Assembly: GCA_019114715.1 (NCBI GenBank) | Contig: DXEZ01000127.1 | Coordinates: 1 to 6,250, forward strand | Source: Candidatus Sphingobacterium stercoripullorum | GTDB taxonomy: Bacteria > Bacteroidota > Bacteroidia > Sphingobacteriales > Sphingobacteriaceae | Length of the DNA stretch: 6,250 nucleotides | Direction: 5' to 3' | Shown here: piece after piece, positions 1 to 5,515 of the stretch | How the letters are laid out: the number at the start of each line of letters is the position of its first letter | How positions within the stretch are numbered: the first letter of the stretch is position 1 | The notes under the pieces: generated by a model | The model's database searches: none | Told to the model about the DNA's origin: nothing | The model's input: the letters and a program-made list of their open reading frames with translations, nothing else | Made by a program: the position numbers and the translations under genes

Positions 1-13
1 TTGCTTTAGATAA
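1..13 (+). other. probable 3' end of an upstream gene overlapping atpB
   Basis: Only 12 bases precede atpB. In the frame beginning at base 2 they read Cys-Phe-Arg-stop, and the TAA stop (11-13) shares its last base with the atpB ATG (TAATG). Such an overlap would suit translational coupling to a small upstream gene; in Bacteroidota a small AtpI/AtpZ-like or other membrane-protein gene often lies there. The frame beginning at base 1 also has a stop (TAG, 7-9), so the overlap reading is not proven. No identity can be given from so few bases. Confidence 0.25.
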
Positions 14-1170
14 TGAAAGATAACCCTATTGTGAAAGTCTTTAAGAAGTATTGTGCTCTACTAGTTTTTGGAATGGCTACTTTAATGCCGGTTGCTGCTC
101 TAGCACATGAAGAGTCTGCGGTTGTAGATGAGCAAGATGAGGAATTCAAACATGGTGAACAAGAGTTTGATATTACAGAGTTTATTTTTCATCATATAGG
201 TGACTCACACGAGTTTACCTTTTGGGGTGGTGATACTGAAGGTAAGACCAAATGGGTAGGAATGCATCTTCCTGTTATCTTATATGCCAATAACGGCCTT
301 TCGTTCTTTAGCTCGAAAGAATTTGAATTAAACAACGATGCCAGCGTAATAGTAGAAAAAAACGGAGAGCAATTCGTTCGTTACCATGGGAAGATTTATT
401 ACGCTAGCGATTCAGCTACCGACAATAATTACGTCCAACTGGATGACGAAGGTCAAGTTTTAAATGCCAGGCCTATAGATTTCTCCATTACAAAGAACGT
501 TTTTAGTTTGCTTTTTGCTGTAGCCTTATTACTGTGGTTGTTTTTAGCAGTAGCTAAAGGATACAAAAAGAACGCTGGGAAAGCCCCTAAAGGTATTCAG
601 TCGTTTATGGAACCTATTATTTTATTTGTTCGAGATGAAATTGCTCGTCCAAATATTCCAGGTGATAAATACGAGAGATACATGCCTTTCTTACTGACGG
701 TGTTTTTCTTCATTTGGTTGAATAATATGTTAGGGTTGATTCCATTCTTCCCAGGTTCGGCCAACGTTACAGGAAATATTGCAGTGACTGCAATATTAGC
801 ATTGATTACTTTGCTGATCACTTTATTCAGTGGTAATAAAAACTACTGGGGTCACATCTTAAATCCTCCAGTTCCATGGTGGATGAAGCCTTTGATGATC
901 CCTGTGGAGATAATTGGTATATTTACAAAACCATTCGCGCTTGCTATTCGTTTGTTTGCAAACATCACAGCAGGACATATCTTAGTGTTATCGTTACTTT
1001 GTTTACCTTTCATCTTCAACTCTATGCCAGTTGCGGGAGGGTCTGTAGTGTTCACTATCTTTATTGGTTTAATTGAGTTTTTAGTTGCGTTCATTCAGGC
1101 GTTTATCTTTACAATTCTTTCAGCTCTATACATTGGTATGGCTGTGGAAGAGCCTGCTGAAGAGCACTAA
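13..1170 (+). CDS. atpB: F1Fo-ATP synthase subunit a (Fo sector), with signal peptide and periplasmic N-terminal domain
   Basis: Stator channel subunit that passes protons to and from the c-ring in the inner membrane. The 385-residue product is far longer than the roughly 270 of E. coli. Residues 1-31 look like a type I signal peptide (basic start, hydrophobic core, cleavage after Ala-Leu-Ala at 29-31). Residues 32 to about 160 form a soluble extracytoplasmic domain, acidic and His-rich at its start (His32, 47, 60, 61, 66). The Fo part follows, with membrane spans near 162-182, 222-248 and 256-273 and two long helices from about 300 to 378. Arg313 in the motif IRLFANITAGH matches the essential arginine (E. 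coli Arg210), and Gln362 matches E. coli Gln252. His322 and Glu355 stand where E. coli has Glu219 and His245, so this pair is exchanged. The ATG at 13 is favoured because it gives a complete signal peptide. First of six atp genes; the 55-base gap to atpE is A/T-rich. Confidence 0.97.
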   Translation: MKDNPIVKVFKKYCALLVFGMATLMPVAALAHEESAVVDEQDEEFKHGEQEFDITEFIFHHIGDSHEFTFWGGDTEGKTKWVGMHLPVILYANNGLSFFSSKEFELNNDASVIVEKNGEQFVRYHGKIYYASDSATDNNYVQLDDEGQVLNARPIDFSITKNVFSLLFAVALLLWLFLAVAKGYKKNAGKAPKGIQSFMEPIILFVRDEIARPNIPGDKYERYMPFLLTVFFFIWLNNMLGLIPFFPGSANVTGNIAVTAILALITLLITLFSGNKNYWGHILNPPVPWWMKPLMIPVEIIGIFTKPFALAIRLFANITAGHILVLSLLCLPFIFNSMPVAGGSVVFTIFIGLIEFLVAFIQAFIFTILSALYIGMAVEEPAEEH

Positions 1171-1225
1171 AACATGTTTTTGCTTATTAATAATTAATAT
1201 ATATTCACCTTAAAATTAAGTTAAA

Positions 1226-1435
1226 ATGACAGGTACATTAGCTGCAATTGGTGCTGGTATCGCTGCGATCGGCGCTGGTATAGGAATCGGAAAAATTGGT
1301 TCATCTGCAATGGAGGCCATTGCTCGTCAGCCAGAAGCTGCATCAAAAATTCAAACTGCAATGTTAATTGCTGCTGCGTTTATCGAGGCGGTTGCTTTAT
1401 TTGCGGTAGTAGTTTCCATGATTTCTAATGGATAA
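1226..1435 (+). CDS. atpE: F1Fo-ATP synthase subunit c (rotor ring proteolipid)
   Basis: Small hairpin protein of two membrane helices whose copies form the rotating ring of Fo. The product has 69 residues, short but within the family range. Helix 1 carries a glycine repeat (Gly16, 18, 20, 22; the first repeat position is Ala14). The polar loop is ARQPE (33-37), which contacts gamma/epsilon. Helix 2 contains the ion-binding carboxylate Glu54 in AAFIEAVALF. Against the Na+ ring of Ilyobacter, recalled from memory, the Na+ ligands Gln and Ser are replaced by Ile21 and Ala55, which indicates H+ coupling. The start lies in A-rich sequence (TTAAGTTAAAATG) with no Shine-Dalgarno motif, as usual in Bacteroidota. 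The leader between atpB and atpE is strongly A/T-rich and contains a 15-base near-palindrome (1185-1199). A large hairpin follows directly after the stop. Reading is unambiguous. Confidence 0.96.
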   Translation: MTGTLAAIGAGIAAIGAGIGIGKIGSSAMEAIARQPEAASKIQTAMLIAAAFIEAVALFAVVVSMISNG

Positions 1436-1439
1436 TTGG

Positions 1440-1502
1440 AAATGAGACAATAAAGAATCTATTCTCGGGGTTGCCGTTAGTAGATTCTTTATTCTCATTT
1501 TT
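1440..1502 (+). terminator. long hairpin with T-tract between atpE and atpF (attenuator or mRNA-processing structure)
   Basis: The left arm (1440-1447 plus 1450-1461) pairs perfectly with the right arm (1481-1500): 20 base pairs, interrupted only by a two-base bulge (CA, 1448-1449). The loop is 19 nt (1462-1480), within which CGG (1466-1468) can pair with CCG (1474-1476). Five T residues (1498-1502) close the structure, giving the shape of an intrinsic terminator, though the stem is A/T-rich. It starts five bases after the atpE stop and ends 43 bases before the atpF start. As it lies inside an operon it is more likely a partial terminator, or a 3' stabilising structure that raises atpE mRNA over the downstream genes, than an absolute stop. 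The structure is seen directly; the role is inferred. Confidence 0.6.
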
Positions 1503-1545
1503 GAAATTGAGGTTACTAGTTTACATTATATAAATAGCTAATACT

Positions 1546-2040
1546 ATGGATTTATTGATTCCTGAAATAGGGTTGATATTTTGGCATACCCTTTCCTTTT
1601 TGATCTTGATGTTTTTACTGGCCAAGTTTGCTTGGAAACCAGTAATGAAAGCCATTAAGGATAGAGAGTCTTCCATTACTTCAGCTTTAGAATCTGCCGA
1701 CAAAGCACGCTTGGAAATGGCTCGTTTAACGAATGAAAATGAGCAATTATTAATTCAAGCTAGAGCAGAGCGTGATGAAATATTAAAGGAAGCGAAAACG
1801 CTTCAAGATAAAATCGTTTCTGAAGCGAAGAATGAAGCACAAAATGAAGGTGCTAAAATGATAGCGCAAGCACGCCGCGAAATTGAAGACCAAAAGAATA
1901 AAGCTTTAGCAGAAGTAAAAGAGCAGGTATCTACTTTGTCACTTGATATTGCTCGTAAACTATTAGAAAAGGAATTTGAGGACCCACAACAACAAAAGCA
2001 TTTAGTTGATGAGCTCCTTAAGGATGTACGTTTAAACTAA
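1546..2040 (+). CDS. atpF: F1Fo-ATP synthase subunit b (peripheral stalk)
   Basis: Peripheral-stalk subunit that holds the F1 head still against the rotor, normally as a dimer. The product has 164 residues, close to the usual 156-170. One N-terminal membrane helix spans about residues 5-27, followed by the conserved W-K-P turn (30-32). Then comes a long charged helix rich in Glu, Lys, Ala and Gln (about 35-140) that forms the right-handed coiled coil, and a C-terminal segment that binds delta. Only one b-type gene is present, so a b2 homodimer is expected rather than b/b'. The ATG at 1546 places the membrane helix right at the N-terminus as in other b subunits; the upstream sequence is A/T-rich without a Shine-Dalgarno motif. 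Six bases separate its stop from atpH, so the two are very likely co-translated. Confidence 0.95.
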   Translation: MDLLIPEIGLIFWHTLSFLILMFLLAKFAWKPVMKAIKDRESSITSALESADKARLEMARLTNENEQLLIQARAERDEILKEAKTLQDKIVSEAKNEAQNEGAKMIAQARREIEDQKNKALAEVKEQVSTLSLDIARKLLEKEFEDPQQQKHLVDELLKDVRLN

Positions 2041-2046
2041 TCTGCT

Positions 2047-2592
2047 ATGTCAAGTTATAGAGTCGCAACACGGTACGCTAAGGCATTAATAGATTCAGCG
2101 GAACAGCAGTCCAAATTGGAAACTGTTAAAGAAGATATGCAAGGGGTGGCTAAGCTTTTTAAGCAAAACTCCTCCTTACAATACACGTTAGCCAATCCTA
2201 TCATCGGACCAGATAAAAAACAACAAATCATCAAAGCGTTGTTATCAGGAAAAGTTGATAATTTGGTGATTGATTTCTTTTTACTATTAATCCGTAAAGG
2301 GAGAGGAAATGTTATTGTTGATACAACTAATGAATTCCTGAACTCTTATAGAAGTCAACAAGGTATTGTTCAAGCAACAGTGCGTTCTGCGGAAAGCTTA
2401 TCCGAAGAGGAAATGAACAAGCTTAGATCCAAACTTCAAAGTGAAACTGGATTGATCGTTGAGCTTACTAATATTGTGGACCCTTCTCTAATAGCCGGTT
2501 TTGTTATACAAGTTGGTGATATAAGGCTAAACAATAGTATAGCTGGGAAGCTTAACAGGTTGGAGCGTCATTTTCAACAACAAGGCGTATAA
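2047..2592 (+). CDS. atpH: F1Fo-ATP synthase subunit delta
   Basis: Delta (the mitochondrial OSCP counterpart) sits on top of F1 and joins the alpha N-termini to the C-terminus of subunit b. At 181 residues it has the usual length. The N-terminal helical domain is recognisable from RVATRYAKAL (5-14), the family's typical opening. The C-terminal part contains the delta signature at about 145-157 (Asp145-Pro-Ser-Leu-Ile-Ala-Gly ... Gln-Val-Gly), followed by DIRLNNSIAGKLNRL, the usual 'D-x-S-hydrophobic' ending with Asn in place of the more common Asp-Gly-Ser. The ATG lies only six bases after the atpF stop. No Shine-Dalgarno sequence is seen. Confidence 0.95.
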   Translation: MSSYRVATRYAKALIDSAEQQSKLETVKEDMQGVAKLFKQNSSLQYTLANPIIGPDKKQQIIKALLSGKVDNLVIDFFLLLIRKGRGNVIVDTTNEFLNSYRSQQGIVQATVRSAESLSEEEMNKLRSKLQSETGLIVELTNIVDPSLIAGFVIQVGDIRLNNSIAGKLNRLERHFQQQGV

Positions 2593-2636
2593 TAGTGAAT
2601 ATATAAAATATTGAAAATCCCTTATAATAAAATATC

Positions 2637-4211
2637 ATGAGAGAGGTAAGACCAGACGAAGTTTCAGCAATTATCAGAGAGCAACTCTCGGGCTTTAAGA
2701 CCGAGGCTGAGCTTGAAGAAGTGGGTACAGTACTCGCCGTCGGTGACGGAATTGCACGTGTTTACGGTTTATCAAAAGTTCAATCAGGTGAATTGGTAGA
2801 ATTTGAAAACGGTTTACAAGGTATTGTTTTAAACTTAGAGGAAGACAACGTTGGGGTTGTTCTTTTAGGACCATCTGATGAAATCAAGGAAGGTGATACT
2901 ATTAAGAGAACTAATAGAATTGCTTCCATACGCGTTGGTGAAGGAATGCTAGGGCGTGTAGTAAACACGCTTGGACATCCTATCGATGGTAAAGGCCCTA
3001 TTGCTGGTGAGACTTTTGAAATGCCAATTGAGCGTAAAGCTCCTGGGGTAATTTATCGTCAGCCGGTTACTGAACCTTTACAAACAGGAATTAAGGCGGT
3101 TGACGCGATGATTCCAATTGGTAGAGGACAAAGAGAGTTGGTTATTGGTGACCGTCAGACTGGTAAGACAGCTGTATGTATCGATACCATCATCAACCAA
3201 AAAGAATTTTACGACGCAGGTGAGCCTGTTTTCTGTATTTACGTTGCTGTAGGTCAGAAAAACTCAACTGTGGCAAATATAGTTAGGACTCTAGAAGAAA
3301 AAGGTGCTCTTGCTTATACGGTAGTAGTAGCAGCTTCTGCATCTGAGCCTGCACCTCTTCAATTCTACGCACCAATGGCTGGAGCGGCAATTGGAGAGTA
3401 TTTTAGAGATACTGGTAGAGCGGCATTGATTGTTTACGATGACTTATCTAAGCAAGCAGTAGCCTACCGTGAAGTTTCTTTATTATTGAGGAGACCTCCA
3501 GGTAGAGAGGCGTACCCAGGTGACGTTTTCTACTTACACAGCCGTCTATTAGAGAGAGCTGCGAAGATTCACTCTTCCGATGAGATTGCATCGCAAATGA
3601 ATGACCTTCCAGAGTCTTTAAAAGGCAAGGTTAAAGGTGGTGGTTCCTTAACTGCACTTCCGATCATTGAAACACAAGCGGGTGACGTTTCTGCGTACAT
3701 TCCTACTAACGTGATTTCTATTACTGACGGACAGATCTTCTTGGAATCTAATTTATTTAACGCGGGTATCCGCCCTGCTATTAACGTTGGTATTTCTGTA
3801 TCAAGGGTAGGTGGTAACGCGCAGATTAAATCGATGAAGAAAGTTGCTGGTACTTTAAAATTAGACCAAGCACAATATAGAGAGCTTGAGGCTTTTGCTA
3901 AGTTCGGTTCTGATCTTGATGCTGCAACAAAAGCAGTTATTGATAAAGGGGTTAGAAACGTAGAGATTCTTAAGCAAGGTCAGTATTCACCGGTTGCAGT
4001 TGAAAAGCAAGTTGCAATTGTTTACGTAGGTACTAAAGGTCTTTTAAGACAAGTTCCTGTAAATAAAGTTAGAGAATTCGAAGCAGAGTATTTAACTCAG
4101 CTTGAGCAAAGACATCCAGAAGTACTTCAGCAATTGAAGGAAGGGAAGTTCAACGATGAACTAACAAATGTTTTAGAAACAGTCGCCAAAGAATTGGCTG
4201 CAAAATATTAA
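2637..4211 (+). CDS. atpA: F1Fo-ATP synthase subunit alpha
   Basis: Non-catalytic nucleotide-binding subunit; three copies alternate with three beta in the F1 head. The product has 524 residues (E. coli 513). An N-terminal stretch that binds delta begins VRPDEVSAIIREQL (4-17), followed by a beta-barrel domain (about 28-95). Walker A is GDRQTGKT (171-178) and Walker B is LIVYDDL (264-270). The alpha/beta family signature PAINVGISVS (380-389) is followed by Arg390, the arginine finger that reaches into the catalytic site of beta (E. coli Arg376). The C-terminal helical domain begins at about 395. The segment around 311-333, between LLERAAK and GSLTALP, is about seven residues longer than in E. 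coli and has the form I associate with Bacteroidota. The ATG at 2637 gives the conserved N-terminus; 44 A/T-rich bases separate it from atpH. A terminator-like hairpin follows the stop. Confidence 0.98.
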   Translation: MREVRPDEVSAIIREQLSGFKTEAELEEVGTVLAVGDGIARVYGLSKVQSGELVEFENGLQGIVLNLEEDNVGVVLLGPSDEIKEGDTIKRTNRIASIRVGEGMLGRVVNTLGHPIDGKGPIAGETFEMPIERKAPGVIYRQPVTEPLQTGIKAVDAMIPIGRGQRELVIGDRQTGKTAVCIDTIINQKEFYDAGEPVFCIYVAVGQKNSTVANIVRTLEEKGALAYTVVVAASASEPAPLQFYAPMAGAAIGEYFRDTGRAALIVYDDLSKQAVAYREVSLLLRRPPGREAYPGDVFYLHSRLLERAAKIHSSDEIASQMNDLPESLKGKVKGGGSLTALPIIETQAGDVSAYIPTNVISITDGQIFLESNLFNAGIRPAINVGISVSRVGGNAQIKSMKKVAGTLKLDQAQYRELEAFAKFGSDLDAATKAVIDKGVRNVEILKQGQYSPVAVEKQVAIVYVGTKGLLRQVPVNKVREFEAEYLTQLEQRHPEVLQQLKEGKFNDELTNVLETVAKELAAKY

Positions 4212-4216
4212 TGCTG

Positions 4217-4239
4217 AAGGAGCCTTAACGGCTCCTTTT
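4217..4239 (+). terminator. compact intrinsic terminator-like hairpin between atpA and atpG
   Basis: AAGGAGCC (4217-4224) pairs without mismatch with GGCTCCTT (4230-4237) across a five-base loop (TTAAC, 4225-4229). The T-run TTTT (4236-4239) partly overlaps the right arm. It lies five bases after the atpA stop and 23 bases before the atpG start. The G/C-rich eight-pair stem, small loop and short T-run are the classical form of a rho-independent terminator. Because atpG continues on the same strand and no convincing promoter is visible in the gap, partial read-through is more likely than complete termination. Confidence 0.65.
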
Positions 4240-4262
4240 AACGAAGTTATATTACTTTCATT

Positions 4263-5147
4263 ATGGCAAATTTAAAAGAAGTAAGAAATAGAATAACATC
4301 TGTAATTTCAACTCAGCAGATTACAAATGCCATGAAAATGGTATCCGCTGCTAAGTTAAAAAGAGCTACCGATGCTATTGTACAGCTCAGACCTTATGCG
4401 AATAAGTTAAAGGAAATTCTGGGTAATGTATCTGCTTCTGTTAGTGACGTAAGTTCACCCTATACAGCTGAAAGACCGATTGAAAAAGTGCTTATCGTTG
4501 TGATCTCCTCCAATAGAGGTTTAGCAGGTGCATTCAATGCGAACGCTATTAAAAAGGCACAACAACTTATTCAAGAGAAATATGCTTCTCAGTCTGCTAA
4601 TAACAACGTTTCTGTTTTAGCGATCGGTAAAAAGGGATACGATCATTTCCTGCGACGGGAATTTAATGTGGTAGGTGAGCATAATGAAGTTTTTAATGAC
4701 TTGACATTTGACAATTGTTCTGCAATTAGTCAGGAGCTTATGGATAGTTTTGCTAAAGGAGAATACGATTGTATTGAAGTTGTATACAACCGCTTTAGGA
4801 ATGCAGCCATTCAATCTCCAGAGTCTGAGCAGTTATTACCTTTGGTATCTCAGTCTACGGAAAACCTGGAAGAGCAGCCTGAGCATGATTATATCATTGA
4901 GCCTTCAGTAGAGGAGATTGTTCAAGGTTTAATACCGAAGACTATTAAAATTCAACTATTCAAAGCTATTCTAGATTCGCATGCTTCTGAGCACGGTGCT
5001 AGGATGACAGCCATGGATAAGGCTACTGAGAACGCTGGAGAGTTATTGAAAGACTTACGCTTGAGCTATAACCAAGCAAGACAAGCAGCTATTACTACGG
5101 AATTAACAGAAATAGTTTCTGGTGCTGCTGCACTATCAGCAGGATAA
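4263..5147 (+). CDS. atpG: F1Fo-ATP synthase subunit gamma
   Basis: Central rotor shaft that passes through the alpha3-beta3 head and couples c-ring rotation to catalysis. The product has 294 residues (E. coli 287). The N-terminal helix opens MANLKEVRNRITSV and contains the conserved MKMVSAAKL (24-32); it pairs in a coiled coil with the C-terminal helix. The Rossmann-like middle domain includes VLIVVISSNRGLAGAFN, the usual 'DRGLCG' region with Asn-Arg-Gly-Leu-Ala-Gly here. The C-terminal signature ITTELTEIVSGAAAL (277-291) is complete. It is the last gene of this cluster: no atpC or atpD follows, and a strong terminator begins 20 bases after the stop. The ATG at 4263 yields the conserved start; no Shine-Dalgarno motif lies within reach. 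Confidence 0.97.
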   Translation: MANLKEVRNRITSVISTQQITNAMKMVSAAKLKRATDAIVQLRPYANKLKEILGNVSASVSDVSSPYTAERPIEKVLIVVISSNRGLAGAFNANAIKKAQQLIQEKYASQSANNNVSVLAIGKKGYDHFLRREFNVVGEHNEVFNDLTFDNCSAISQELMDSFAKGEYDCIEVVYNRFRNAAIQSPESEQLLPLVSQSTENLEEQPEHDYIIEPSVEEIVQGLIPKTIKIQLFKAILDSHASEHGARMTAMDKATENAGELLKDLRLSYNQARQAAITTELTEIVSGAAALSAG

Positions 5148-5167
5148 AAAACATATTTACTTTATTG

Positions 5168-5207
5168 AAAATCTCTAATACATGTACTAGTGTATTAGAG
5201 ATTTTTT
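5168..5207 (+). terminator. rho-independent terminator of the atp operon
   Basis: A perfect 15-pair inverted repeat (5168-5182 with 5191-5205) encloses an eight-base loop (5183-5190). The right arm runs into six T residues (5202-5207), followed by GTTTT. It starts 20 bases after the atpG stop and is the strongest terminator in the window. The left arm begins with four A residues, so weak termination of transcripts from the other strand is possible as well. Confidence 0.9.
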
Positions 5208-5460
5208 GTTTTCGGCCTTTTGTTTTAGTTAACTATACCAAATTATTTGCTGATTTAATACCATGGTTAACCTATGATTATTTATAACTTTTTGGATCTT
5301 GCTTAGTAGTCATGTTTCTTTGCTTACCGATTTTATTTGGTAGATAGTTAGCTCTTAATAAGGAGTTGAGATTTCTTGGTTATTTTCCTTTAATCTTGCT
5401 AGCGAGCTTTTAGCTCTATTGATTTATGTTGTTTCTTGAGGAACAAGGACATATATATAT
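5208..5460. other. non-coding convergent spacer, no gene recognised
   Basis: About 250 bases between the atpG terminator and the hairpin of the opposite-strand gene. All frames are broken by stops; the longest things visible are very short reading frames. The + strand is T-rich. Small symmetrical elements occur: two GTTAAC-centred palindromes (5226-5235, 5265-5272), a GAGCT/AGCTC hairpin with a three-base loop (5404-5416), and an alternating AT run (5451-5460). I found no convincing TTTG/TAnnTTTG promoter pair of the Bacteroidota type and no tRNA-like or other known RNA fold. It may be an ordinary decayed spacer, but an unrecognised small RNA cannot be excluded. Confidence 0.5.
5226..5272. 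repeat. pair of GTTAAC-centred palindromes
   Basis: TAGTTAACTA (5226-5235) is a perfect 10-base palindrome and GGTTAACC (5265-5272) a perfect 8-base palindrome. Their centres are 38 bases apart, and the flanks of the second (CAT on the left, TATG on the right) extend the symmetry imperfectly. They could be a pair of operator-like sites, but nothing ties them to a gene start, and short A/T-rich palindromes arise easily by chance. Confidence 0.25.
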
Positions 5461-5497
5461 AAAGGTGCTAACCCGTTATTTGAATTAGCACCCTTTT
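5461..5497 (-). terminator. terminator-like hairpin of the RND efflux gene
   Basis: GGTGCTAA (5464-5471) pairs with TTAGCACC (5485-5492) over a 13-base loop. Read on the - strand, it follows the stop codon of the RND permease by about 23 bases and is continued by TTTATATATATAT, a weak U-rich tail. The stem can be extended by A-T pairs (5461-5463 with 5494-5496) if one C (5493) is bulged. On the + strand a TTTT run (5494-5497) also follows, so it could act in both directions, as suits a convergent gene pair. Confidence 0.65.
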
Positions 5498-5515
5498 GCA
5501 GTTACAATGAAGCAT

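Noticed and set aside
597..1094. Reading frames opposite or overlapping atpB (74 and 80 codons on -, 66 codons on +)
   Set aside because: They lie wholly within a strongly conserved gene in other frames, show no family features, and their open length is explained by the composition of atpB.
1185..1199. TATTAAT-A-ATTAATA palindrome as a regulatory hairpin
   Set aside because: With a one-base centre and only A-T pairs it cannot form a stable RNA hairpin; most simply a product of A/T richness.
1179..1207. TTTG followed 17 bases later by TATATTCA as an internal promoter for atpE
   Set aside because: The -7 element lacks the TTTG part and the spacing is short; no better than chance in a strongly A/T-rich leader.
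1440..1500. The atpE-atpF inverted repeat as a miniature mobile element
   Set aside because: The arms meet as a simple hairpin with a T-run, no target-site duplication is seen, and no second copy occurs in the window.
1507..1534. TTGAGG-16-TATAAA as a sigma-70-like promoter before atpF
   Set aside because: Bacteroidota promoters follow TTTG / TAnnTTTG rather than this consensus, and such matches are common in A/T-rich gaps.
4218..4223. AAGGAG-like sequence upstream of atpG as a ribosome binding site
   Set aside because: It lies about 40 bases before the ATG and is buried in the terminator stem; the other atp starts here have no Shine-Dalgarno motif either.
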